This document shows positions 7,195 through 14,329 of a stretch of DNA of 17,886 nucleotides, in pieces (the stretch's first letter is position 1; every line of letters starts with the position of its first letter). The position numbers were made by a program, and so were the translations under genes. The stretch comes from Methanosarcinaceae archaeon (GTDB lineage: Archaea > Halobacteriota > Methanosarcinia > Methanosarcinales > Methanosarcinaceae), in assembly GCA_030609665.1 (NCBI GenBank), contig JAUWBW010000007.1, forward strand, positions 1 through 17,886, written 5' to 3'. The notes under the pieces were generated by a model. The model searched no databases. It had not been told where the DNA came from and was given only the letters and a program-made list of their open reading frames with translations.

Positions 7195-7384
7195 GATCGT
7201 CACTTACCTGCGACCAAATCCGTTATTTACCACCATCAATTACATTTGTAATAATGGCAAGTTTGTCAAACAATGGATGTTCCAATCCATCTTTGTGTAT
7301 AAAAGTGAACTCTGCTTTCTCGACGGTAAATTGTTTAGTTATGATAGTAAATTATTGGTCGTGAGAAATGCTGAAGATGGGTAG
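7187..7384 (+). CDS. Possible small protein, 65 aa
   Basis: An open frame whose ATG overlaps the end of the 195-aa gene by eight bases (ATGGGTGA), the kind of overlap also seen for ablA/ablB. The sequence (VTYLRPNPLF, FVKQWMFQSIFVYKSELCFLDGK) is aromatic-rich and resembles nothing I know. There is no separate ribosome-binding site. It may be a translationally coupled small gene or a chance frame; the latter is more likely. Confidence 0.2.
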   Translation: MGEIVTYLRPNPLFTTINYICNNGKFVKQWMFQSIFVYKSELCFLDGKLFSYDSKLLVVRNAEDG

Positions 7385-7460
7385 TGCTAATAGGCAAAAT
7401 GGCGTAAAAAGTAGCCATGTGTATCTGGTCTTGTGCTATGGAACCATCACGAAAGGGAAG
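7385..7460. other. Short intergenic stretch without recognised feature
   Basis: No open frame, RNA gene or clear repeat was found here. Together with the low-confidence frame before it, the 266 bases between the 195-aa gene and the broken gene have no firmly supported content. Confidence 0.4.
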
Positions 7461-8050
7461 TTAACTGTGGGAAAGATGGGTTAATGTTTCTTTAAAACAC
7501 AACGTCCCAATGGGTTTTACTTTTAAATTTTTATTGTTATGACCGATATTTGAACGCAGAATACTTACCATCATCATGTGGGAATAATCCCCATATGAAA
7601 ATCCCCCGTTATCTTTGATGTGGGAATAAGACGATTTATATGAACTGTCACCCATGCTAAATACTGCATTTGTAAATGCAGCAAATGATGAAGTTCTTCC
7701 GTCAAGCTTAAGCGTGCCACTTTTGTTGATGCCTGCTGTTTCATTATTCGAATCTATCTGGATTTTTCGAACAATTCCAATCCTTTTTTGAGCACACATG
7801 ATTCATCACTGGAATATATTGTTTTAATATTCAATTTGCTGTCGACACTGCCGATTGCATTGAAATTCGCGGCTTTTTTTATTTTCATTTCACACTGTTT
7901 AAGATACGCACATTGACCTATCCGGTTGAATATCACACATTTTGTACAATATTTATCCCGATTTTGTGTGGAGTAACCTAACTCTTCAATGGCACACATA
8001 TTATTATCCAACTCCCCCATTTCTTTAATTTCGTTGCGTGAAGAACACAC
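7461..8050 (-). pseudogene. Frame-broken or TAG-interrupted cysteine-containing protein
   Basis: Two overlapping minus-strand frames look like one gene. The first part (GTG at 8050 or ATG near 7999-8020, ending in TAG at 7754) has a compact cysteine motif, YCTKCVIFNRIGQCAYLKQC, that could bind metal. A -1 shift at the A run around 7765 (reading GAA AAA then ATC) continues into the second frame, rich in Ser, Gly and Tyr (SSFAAFTNAVFSMGDSSYKSSYSH), which ends at 7461, for about 190 residues in all. Alternatively, since this lineage can read TAG as pyrrolysine, the first frame stays open for 59 more codons after the TAG, to a TGA at 7574-7576. I do not recognise the family. A TATA-like TATTAAAACTATA lies about 40 bases upstream of the GTG. 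Real, decayed, recoded or a sequencing indel are all possible. Confidence 0.4.
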
Positions 8051-8104
8051 CTTTATCTTGTAGTTAAAGGCAAACCTACACGTATAGTTTTAATATTGGA
8101 ATGT

Positions 8105-8136
8105 GTAGTCAGATCCAATAATATTGGAATCACTAC
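8105..8136 (-). promoter_or_regulatory. Inverted repeat upstream of the broken gene
   Basis: GTAGT pairs with ACTAC at the ends, and ATCCAATA with TATTGGAAT inside (one bulged base). A direct copy of AATATTGGAAT lies just left of it, near 8092-8102. It is placed upstream of the TATA-like sequence of the minus-strand gene, so an operator role is possible. Confidence 0.35.
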
Positions 8137-8195
8137 ATCAATTCCCCCACATTAATTAAATCGGATTACATCACATATAAACCTTATTCTTTGTT

Positions 8196-8372
8196 GGGGC
8201 TGTCAAATACTTTGGTGTTGGCACACATTAAAGTTGATTGCCACTAAACAAAGTTGCAATATCTGCGTTCATTTGCGTGCATCTGCGGCTCATTTTGATT
8301 AACCGCCGATAAACGCAGATGCACGCAGATATGGTTGTATTGTCTTGCAACACCAAACTTTTAGACAGCCCC
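8196..8372. mobile_element. 177-bp MITE with 8-bp target duplication
   Basis: The ends are 25-bp inverted repeats: GGGGCTGTC, six mostly mismatched bases, then TTTGGTGTTG on the left (8196-8220), and the reverse complement on the right (8348-8372). An exact 8-bp direct repeat, TCTTTGTT, flanks it at 8188-8195 and 8373-8380, as left by a transposase. Inside, two 30-bp arms (8259-8288 and 8303-8332, about 25 of 30 positions matching) form a long hairpin with a 14-base loop. Each arm contains repeats of ATCTGCG, a motif known from intergenic repeats in many prokaryotes. There is no coding capacity, so it must have been moved by a transposase elsewhere. An 8-bp duplication is usual for the IS1595 family and for some IS5 (ISH1-type) elements; the parent is not identified here. 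Confidence 0.85.
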
Positions 8373-8448
8373 TCTTTGTTCTAACCTAAAATACTGTGGT
8401 TACCAACTCCTACCCAAATCCATTGGTATTTCTCGTTTCAACAACTAC

Positions 8449-8655
8449 CTAAGTCAGATACGCAACTGAAGCAAGATTCTCTATTATTCCATTTTGTAAT
8501 CTTGTCATAGCAACTGCCAATAAAGCAATACAGCACTGCGTTACATGAAGATCGATATTTTGTAGATGTCTGTACTGTGGGATCATGATAAATCGACTTT
8601 TGTGAAGAACTTGGTTATTCCTCTCCAATAAAACATATTTAACAGACGCCCAACC
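8449..8655 (-). pseudogene. Probable transposase C-terminal remnant
   Basis: Directly after the fxsA stop, the same frame stays open for 68 codons to a TAG at 8449. The part MIPQYRHLQNIDLHVTQCC and the following IALLAVAMTRLQNGI resembles the C-terminal region of IS4/IS1634-type transposases, where a PxYHWTDxxIRxHxF pattern is followed by a hydrophobic helix (A/L-rich) and a leucine-rich stretch; this comparison is from memory. There is no start codon or ribosome-binding site of its own. It lies beside the MITE, which fits a worn insertion site. It could also be chance coding-like sequence. Confidence 0.35.
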
Positions 8656-9063
8656 TCAAATATCAATTCTGGAATTTGAATAATACACCACTTCTCCAGA
8701 TTGGATCTTCCTGCTGACCCAATCCTTGATGTACAACTTTAAGATGCCCCTGCTAAATGGTATCAAAAACAGGAACCCTGTAATATCTGTCAATATCCCA
8801 GGCGTCATGAGCAGGATGCCGCCGATCAAGACCAGTACCCCGTCAAACATTGCATCCCCTGGCATCTGCATGGATGACATTTCAATCTGGATGCGGCGCA
8901 GTACTTCAAGTCCCTGATGTTTTGCAAGAGCGGCACCTACTATACCTGTTATTATCACAATACCAAGTGTTGGCATTGCACCAATGCGGGTACCAAGTTC
9001 AATGAGAATATACAATTCTACAAATGGAACCACTACAAATAAGAACAAGAGTTTTGCGAACAT
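8656..9063 (-). CDS. fxsA: FxsA family membrane protein
   Basis: A 135-residue inner-membrane protein of the FxsA family. Hydrophobic helices are seen at about residues 3-20 (from LLFLFVVVPFVEL), 27-46 (TLGIVIITGIVGAALA), 73-88 (VLVLIGGILLMTPGIL) and 90-105 (ITGFLFLIPFSRG). The phrases PFVELYILI, ALAKHQGLEVLRRI and LLMTPGILTDITGFLFLIP are typical. ATG at 9063 is chosen because AGAAGGAA lies just upstream; an earlier TTG at 9114 would overlap the previous gene. In E. coli FxsA affects phage F exclusion; in archaea its role is unknown. It follows the coiled-coil gene by 47 bases and is probably co-transcribed. The positively charged tail is likely cytoplasmic. Confidence 0.88.
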   Translation of the reverse strand: MFAKLLFLFVVVPFVELYILIELGTRIGAMPTLGIVIITGIVGAALAKHQGLEVLRRIQIEMSSMQMPGDAMFDGVLVLIGGILLMTPGILTDITGFLFLIPFSRGILKLYIKDWVSRKIQSGEVVYYSNSRIDI

Positions 9064-9110
9064 GGCTATTCCTTCTATGGTGATATTGTTGTGGCGATAT
9101 GTAATTATTT

Positions 9111-10409
9111 TCAAGACACGGACGGATGGATCACTTCAACATCTGTTCCAAAAACGAACTTCAAGTCAGAATTCAAATCCGCAATTGATCCTTCAATTTT
9201 TTCTCTTAAAGCGGCTTGATCCGTTCGTTCAGTCTCCAGATCATTTTTGGTCGAATCGATCCTGCTACGGCAAGCAGACATCTCTTTTTCAAACCTGGTC
9301 TTTTCCTCATACACTGTAAGCCTATTCAACTCACTTTTTACCTCTTCCAACTCTGATGAACATGATCCTCTTTTTTCGCTCAGTGATGACAAAATATCAG
9401 AATCCCCCAATTTGTCAAGCTGTTTAATGGTATTATTCATTTTTTGCTGTTTGAGGCCAAGAGTGCCATCTTCGATACGCCCCCTTATCTCATCAAGGAA
9501 ACCGTTGATACCAGTTCCAAGGATTGATACGGGGTCGTCCCTTATTGCCAATAGGATCTCCTTACTCTTTGGCGACATTTTGTGCCTGCCGCTTGCATCC
9601 TGTTTTTCCATTCGTGAAAGAGCTTTTGATAATGGTGCGAACATTGACTTTACATTGGAATCGATATCCGACAAACTGCCTTCAAGTGTCTTGACCTGTT
9701 TTTCCAACTCATGCGCCTTTGTAAACTCCTCACTTTTCACAACACCTTCCAACTTAGACTCAAGACTCTGCAGTTCATTTTCCAATGAATCGTATTTCTT
9801 CTCAAGATCAGGGATCAGGTCCTCATTTCCAATTATCTGCTGCTGGTATTGACTGATAGTTTCAACACTTTCTTTCAATCTGTCATATGCATCCAACTTA
9901 TCCTGTACCTCATTGATGGGAGCCATGAGTTCATCAAGCAAAGTTTCCAAATGACTAAGACCATCCATGACGCCCCTGTACTCTTCGGGAAAAAGCGCTT
10001 TTGCGTATTGCTGACTACGCATGGTATTTTCAATGAGCGTTTTTAAACCGGACTTGGTACTTGTATAAAATTCAGTTGCAGCAGATATGGTAGCATCCTG
10101 TGGAATAATTGTTCTGTCAATTATTATACTAATGTTCTTTACAACATTGTCTTTGTTCGAAATGCCGGCCTTAGCTATTTGTTTATATGCATCGTCAACA
10201 GTGTTGACATCATTCAGATGTTCCTTGCTTACACCAAGGTCACCAAGGGCAACACCAATCTCCTCATATTTCTGTCGAATATGATGATGCAGCCTGCTAA
10301 ATGTCTTTTCCGACCTGACTTCCATCCATTCAGGGAGTTCGCAGAGTTCCAGTGAAATTAAAGTCGGTGCGACATCCTTTTTTCCAAATAACCTTTTGAT
10401 GAGTTTCAA
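9111..10409 (-). CDS. Large coiled-coil protein, unknown function
   Basis: A 432-residue soluble protein. Residues 1-165 are mixed helix with a basic start (KLIKRLFGKK); about 165-255 and 340-420 are strongly charged heptad-type coiled coil (for example DLIPDLEKKYDSLENELQSL and SELEEVKSELNRL), separated by a less charged part around 262-335 (SMFAPLSKALSRMEK, SPKSKEILLAIRDDPVSILG). It has no nucleotide-binding motif, so it is not a complete SMC or SbcC protein, though the shape is similar. The start is TTG at 10409 with no clear ribosome-binding site; a TATA-like CTTTTTAAATATTAG at about 10433-10447 would place the RNA start close to the codon, so a leaderless mRNA is possible. Pairing with fxsA suggests a membrane-linked role, which is inference. 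The family was not recognised. Confidence 0.8.
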   Translation of the reverse strand: MKLIKRLFGKKDVAPTLISLELCELPEWMEVRSEKTFSRLHHHIRQKYEEIGVALGDLGVSKEHLNDVNTVDDAYKQIAKAGISNKDNVVKNISIIIDRTIIPQDATISAATEFYTSTKSGLKTLIENTMRSQQYAKALFPEEYRGVMDGLSHLETLLDELMAPINEVQDKLDAYDRLKESVETISQYQQQIIGNEDLIPDLEKKYDSLENELQSLESKLEGVVKSEEFTKAHELEKQVKTLEGSLSDIDSNVKSMFAPLSKALSRMEKQDASGRHKMSPKSKEILLAIRDDPVSILGTGINGFLDEIRGRIEDGTLGLKQQKMNNTIKQLDKLGDSDILSSLSEKRGSCSSELEEVKSELNRLTVYEEKTRFEKEMSACRSRIDSTKNDLETERTDQAALREKIEGSIADLNSDLKFVFGTDVEVIHPSVS

Positions 10410-10760
10410 ATTTGATCAGAACAAAGATGTGCTAATATTTAAAAAGGGTTTGGAACAGTGCCTTATCACATAAGTGTGACCCAACATCTATATATACGAT
10501 TTTTCTAATGTTTACAATTGTTGATAATTCACTAATATGTGAATGCAACTATTGTAATAGGATGTGAAATACACTAACTAATGCATAAGATTATTAGCTA
10601 GAAGTTCATTTTGATAGAACCTCAAACCCATTCCGTCTTTTTTAATATTGTTTATTCAAAACAACCTTTGTTTTCAAACATATTGATTATTTTAGCGGTA
10701 TTGTGTTCTATTAGTATCATCCCTACATGCGTACCATGGCGATAAAAATCGAGGCATATT
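10410..10760. promoter_or_regulatory. Divergent control region between coiled-coil gene and ablA
   Basis: No gene was found in these 351 bases. An interrupted inverted repeat spans 10512-10557: TTACAATTGTTG and CAACTATTGTAA outside (one mismatch pair), ATTCAC and GTGAAT inside, with six central bases TAATAT. A smaller palindrome, CTTATCACATAAG, lies near 10462-10474. A TATA-like TTTTTTAATATTG at 10638-10650 could start ablA, giving a leader of roughly 90 bases. abl genes are induced by salt in methanogens (established), so the large repeat is a candidate control site; that link is inference. Confidence 0.5.
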
Positions 10761-12071
10761 ATGAAAATCTATACCAAAAAGCAAAAGAAAATCGCAGAAA
10801 AAATCAGTTCGGATGCAGTACTCTCAAATTGGGAGAATTGGAAATGGCAGATAAAACACTCGATACGTGACATCTCGACGTTTGAGAGTCTGCTTGGTAT
10901 TGAATTTAATTCTGATGAAAGAAAAAAACTTGAAGAAACTCTTGCAAAATTTCCACTTTCCATAACCCCTTATTATTTGTCACTCATCGACTCCAGCGAC
11001 TACATGAATGATCCGATCTTTAAACAATCTTTTCCTTCACCATCAGAACTAATGATTAGTAAATACGATATGAAGGACCCTTTATCAGAAGACAAAGATA
11101 GTCCTGCACCGGGAATCACTCACCGCTATCCTGATAGGGTGTTATTCCACATTAGTAATGTCTGTTCAATGTACTGTAGACACTGTACCAGAAAAAGAAA
11201 AGTGGGCGATGTTGATTCCATCCCTAAAAAAGAGGAAGTAATCAAAGGAATCGAATATATCAAAAGCAATCCGGTTGTGCGTGATGTCTTGTTGTCTGGC
11301 GGAGATCCGCTCATGTTGTCTGATGAATATCTTGATTGGATCCTTACCGAATTGGAAGATATCCCGCACGTAGAGGTAATACGTATCGGTACAAGAATGC
11401 CTGTTGTGTTGCCATACCGTATAACAGATGAATTGGTGGAAGTATTGAAAAAACATCATCCTTTGTGGATCAATACACACTTCAACCACCCAAGAGAAAT
11501 AACCGCTTCTTCAAAAAATGCTTTAAGGAAACTTGCTGATGCCGGAATTCCGTTGGGCAATCAAACTGTCCTGCTGGCAGGTGTGAATGATTGTCACAGG
11601 ATCATGAAAAAACTCATACATAAACTTGTTCAAAACAGAGTAAGACCATATTATCTATATCAATGTGATCTCTCAGAAGGATTGACACATTTCAGAACTC
11701 CGATAGGCAAAGGTATTGAGATCATGGAAAACCTGATCGGGCATACAAGTGGTTTTGCAATTCCGACCTATGTGATCGATGCGCCGGGTGGTGGAGGCAA
11801 AATTCCTGTGATGCCGAATTATCTGGTCTCATGGTCAACTAACAAAGTTATCCTGAGAAATTATGAAGGTGTGATCACAACCTACAAGGAACCGGATTCG
11901 TATGAACCGATCTTTTGTGACCGAAATTGTGATGACTGCCATCTGCAGTTAAAACTTGATGAGGCAGAAGAGTATAAATCTGTAGGTATTGCGAAATTAC
12001 TTTCTGATTTTGATAAAACAAGAAGCCTTGTTCCTGAAAATACAGAAAGGTTGGAGAGACGGAATGAATGA
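10761..12071 (+). CDS. ablA: Lysine 2,3-aminomutase
   Basis: Radical SAM, PLP-dependent enzyme that converts L-alpha-lysine to L-beta-lysine in the cytoplasm, the first step to the compatible solute N-epsilon-acetyl-beta-lysine. The cluster motif CSMYCRHC has C135, C139 and C142; SAM binding is seen in LLSGGDPLML (177-186). The PLP lysine is K347 in APGGGGKIP. Zinc-type cysteines are C278 and the C-terminal C386, C390 and C393 (FCDRNCDDC). The 436-residue length is normal. The start is ATG at 10761, with GAGG about ten bases before it. The next gene overlaps its end by eight bases. It is among the best-supported genes in the window, and its presence suggests a salt-exposed methanogen. Confidence 0.95.
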   Translation: MKIYTKKQKKIAEKISSDAVLSNWENWKWQIKHSIRDISTFESLLGIEFNSDERKKLEETLAKFPLSITPYYLSLIDSSDYMNDPIFKQSFPSPSELMISKYDMKDPLSEDKDSPAPGITHRYPDRVLFHISNVCSMYCRHCTRKRKVGDVDSIPKKEEVIKGIEYIKSNPVVRDVLLSGGDPLMLSDEYLDWILTELEDIPHVEVIRIGTRMPVVLPYRITDELVEVLKKHHPLWINTHFNHPREITASSKNALRKLADAGIPLGNQTVLLAGVNDCHRIMKKLIHKLVQNRVRPYYLYQCDLSEGLTHFRTPIGKGIEIMENLIGHTSGFAIPTYVIDAPGGGGKIPVMPNYLVSWSTNKVILRNYEGVITTYKEPDSYEPIFCDRNCDDCHLQLKLDEAEEYKSVGIAKLLSDFDKTRSLVPENTERLERRNE

Positions 12072-12897
12072 TATTGTAACAACAATTGGCAGTTCTGTAT
12101 TACAACATGGGAACTACAATAACCGCATATATCTAATGAAACTTTCAAGATCAGATTTTCCTTCGATCATAGGGGAATTGGATACGTTGGGCACAGATGA
12201 AGGATATTGCAAGGTGATTGCTAAGGTCCCGGCATATGCCAAAGACGATTTTCTCAATGACGGCTACATTTGTGAAGCATCTATCCCAAGGTTTTACAGA
12301 AACTCGGAAGAGGCTCATTTCATGGTCAAATATTACTGCGGATCAAGACGTTTTGACAATGAAACAGGATTAAATAAAAAAGTTTTGGAAACCGCCGAAT
12401 CAAAATCCGGCAATGATATGGCTGTAGAACTTCCGCATGGGTTTGAATGTACGATATGTGAAAAATCTGATGCCTGTGAAATTGCGAATGTCTACAAAAA
12501 AGTCTTTGAGACATATCCATTTCCAATACATGACCCACGCTACATTGAGAAGACAATGGATGAAAACCTGATATATTTTTGCATCTGGAATGGCACAAAT
12601 ATTGTTGCACTCGCATCTTCAGAAATGGACATTGAATCACAAAATGTTGAAATGACCGACTTTGCTACATTACCGGAATACCAAGGGAATTCATTTTCAT
12701 TATATCTTTTGCAGAAAATGGAACATGAAATGCAAAAGAAGAATATGAAAACTGCATATACGATTGCTAGAGCCGCTTCCTATGGAATGAACATTGCATT
12801 TACAAAGTCCGGATATGAGTATGGCGGCACACTGATAAACAATACAAACATCTCTGGAAATTTTGAAAGCATGAATGTTTGGTACAAGCATCTCTAA
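12064..12897 (+). CDS. ablB: Beta-lysine N-acetyltransferase
   Basis: GNAT-family enzyme that acetylates beta-lysine at the epsilon-amino group with acetyl-CoA, finishing N-epsilon-acetyl-beta-lysine, a compatible solute. The 277 residues contain a C-terminal GNAT domain: strand VALASSEMDI, then VEMTDFATLPEYQGNSFSLYLLQ, in which the PEYQGNSFS stretch is the acetyl-CoA pyrophosphate loop (usually Q/RxxGxG/A), then TAYTIARAASYGMNIAFTKSGYEYGGTL. The N-terminal half is the family-specific part. ATG at 12064 is chosen: GGAGAG lies just upstream and the overlap with ablA (eight bases) indicates translational coupling. An in-frame earlier start at 11989 would overlap ablA by 83 bases and is unlikely. 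Confidence 0.92.
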   Translation: MNDIVTTIGSSVLQHGNYNNRIYLMKLSRSDFPSIIGELDTLGTDEGYCKVIAKVPAYAKDDFLNDGYICEASIPRFYRNSEEAHFMVKYYCGSRRFDNETGLNKKVLETAESKSGNDMAVELPHGFECTICEKSDACEIANVYKKVFETYPFPIHDPRYIEKTMDENLIYFCIWNGTNIVALASSEMDIESQNVEMTDFATLPEYQGNSFSLYLLQKMEHEMQKKNMKTAYTIARAASYGMNIAFTKSGYEYGGTLINNTNISGNFESMNVWYKHL

Positions 12898-12943
12898 TTA
12901 TTCATGGCGATTATCAACTCAGATCAAATCCATAAGAAAGGAT

Positions 12944-12995
12944 TTCTACCGATGATATCTACCGATGACATCTACCGAAGTCATCTACCGAAAAA
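12944..12995. repeat. Four 13-bp tandem repeats
   Basis: Four units of 13 bp follow each other without gaps, at 12944, 12957, 12970 and 12983. All share the core TCTACCGA; units 1-2 continue with TGA, units 3-4 drift (AGTC, AAAAA). They lie in the 112-base gap between the convergent ablB and the deacetylase gene. Probably a slippage-prone repeat; a protein-binding role cannot be excluded. Confidence 0.85.
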
Positions 12996-13009
12996 TACAT
13001 CTTGTCATC

Positions 13010-14023
13010 TCAGAAATCCCACCAATTTCCTTGCACACCCATTACTTCCTCAACTCTCTCTTTGACCGCCTCTGACACATCACTATCCTTTGGAATCAGC
13101 ACATCCCTCTCTTCGTCAAAAGCCTTGATGATCTCATACACCGACTCAGCCAGCGCCTCCAGGTTGTACCCGCCTTCCAGTACAAGCGCCACGCGCCCGC
13201 ATGTGGATTCTGCAATTCCTTTCACAATGGATGCCAGTTTACCAAAACCTGCAGAGGTCAATTCCATGCCGGCCAGTGGATCGTTTACGTGTCCATCCTG
13301 TCCGGCAGATACCAAAATTATGTCGGGCTTGAACTGGAACGCAACAGGAACCAACAATTTTTTGAACACATACACGTAATCGGAATCGTTCGCTCCTGCA
13401 GGCAGGGGGACATTGATGTTGTACCCGACACCGTCTCCTTCCCCTACCTCATCAAGCCATCCGGTTCCCGGGTAATGTGGATACTGGTGGGTGGAGAAAT
13501 ATAACATCGAGGGGTCGGAATAGAACGCGTTTTGTGTACCATTGCCGTGATGCACATCCCAGTCAACAATAAGAACACGCGGCATTCCATGTGATTGTGC
13601 ATACTGTGCCGCAATAGCAATGTTGTTAAACAGGCAGAATCCCATCGCACGATTGGGTTCAGCATGATGCCCGGGCGGGTGCACGAGTGCAAACGCCGTG
13701 CCGCCATCCTTGATTTCCCTGACTGCCTGTACTGCGCCGCCCACTGCCAGAAGTGCTGCATTGAAGGAATCCTTGCAGACAATTGTATCAGGGTCAAGCG
13801 GCATCTCGGCGCGGCAGTGTGCTTCGACTTTGTTGATGTAATCGGGAACGTGGATGGTTTCTACCAGCTGGATCGTGGCAGGTTCAGGAGTGATGATTGG
13901 ATGTTCGTCAAAATACCCGCGCGCATCAAGGTAATCCATGATAGCGGTAACCCGTGCTGCGGTTTCGGGATGGGCGCCGGTATTATGTTTTAGATAATCC
14001 GGATGATAGATGATGGATGTCAT
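13010..14023 (-). CDS. Histone deacetylase family amidohydrolase
   Basis: Zinc-dependent deacetylase of the arginase/HDAC fold, 337 residues, the usual length for archaeal and bacterial class II-like members. The active-site histidines are H119 and H120 in HPPGHHAE; zinc ligands are D156 and H158 in DWDVHHGNGTQ and D243 in SAGQDGH; the catalytic tyrosine is Y286 in LEGGYN. Substrates in archaea may be acetylated proteins (for example Alba or histones), acetyl-polyamines or other acetyl-amines. The neighbouring ablB makes an N-acetylated solute, so turnover of acetyl-beta-lysine is an attractive guess, but the genes are convergent and this is not supported otherwise. A TATA-like CTTTAAAT lies about 29 bases before the ATG and no ribosome-binding site is seen, which points to a leaderless mRNA. 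Confidence 0.93.
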   Translation of the reverse strand: MTSIIYHPDYLKHNTGAHPETAARVTAIMDYLDARGYFDEHPIITPEPATIQLVETIHVPDYINKVEAHCRAEMPLDPDTIVCKDSFNAALLAVGGAVQAVREIKDGGTAFALVHPPGHHAEPNRAMGFCLFNNIAIAAQYAQSHGMPRVLIVDWDVHHGNGTQNAFYSDPSMLYFSTHQYPHYPGTGWLDEVGEGDGVGYNINVPLPAGANDSDYVYVFKKLLVPVAFQFKPDIILVSAGQDGHVNDPLAGMELTSAGFGKLASIVKGIAESTCGRVALVLEGGYNLEALAESVYEIIKAFDEERDVLIPKDSDVSEAVKERVEEVMGVQGNWWDF

Positions 14024-14128
14024 GGTTCATTATCTGTGGGTCTGGGGATTTAAAGCCTTCCGGTTAGTCGGCGTAAATTTATGGCACAAATTTCTATTTG
14101 TATATTCCAATTAAAACAAATGTGGTGA

Positions 14129-14276
14129 CCGCCGCAGGCGGCGCATTCCCAGACCACTGACGCAAACGATATGAGCATTTTCGCGGCAAATCAGATTTGT
14201 GAAAATATGCACAATGAATTAATCCGACCGATATGGATATTTTTTCATGATGTGTGGGATGTGCCGCCTGCGGCGG
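14129..14276. repeat. Intergenic structured region bounded by GC-rich inverted repeats
   Basis: The left arm (14129-14151, around GCCGCAGGCGGC) and right arm (14255-14276, around GCCGCCTGCGGC) are near-perfect reverse complements including flanking TGGGA-type bases. Each arm is also a small hairpin in itself. Between them GCATTTTC and GAAAATATGC, with AAATC/GATTT inside, form another hairpin at about 14174-14210. The stretch stands out as GC-rich islands in A/T-rich DNA. No coding frame is present. It may be a MITE-like repeat or a structured RNA; no target duplication was found. Confidence 0.55.
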
Positions 14277-14309
14277 ATTGACTCGGTATCAAAATTATCT
14301 AAACAAGTA

Positions 14310-14329
14310 CGAAAAATGAAAAAATAAAG
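14310..14329 (-). terminator. T-rich terminator of the tRNA gene
   Basis: Just past the tRNA 3' end the minus strand reads CTTTATTTTTTCATTTTTCG, an oligo-T run of the type that ends archaeal transcripts without a hairpin. Confidence 0.55.

Noticed and set aside
7385..7460. Group II intron or insertion-sequence fragment
   Set aside because: A few phrases looked familiar, but no domain V hairpin, boundary or reading frame could be shown.
9247..9852. Plus-strand 201-residue open frame
   Set aside because: A Ser/Phe/Leu-rich shadow of the coiled-coil gene on the other strand.
12944..12995. CRISPR array
   Set aside because: Units are 13 bp and contiguous, with no spacers and no cas genes.
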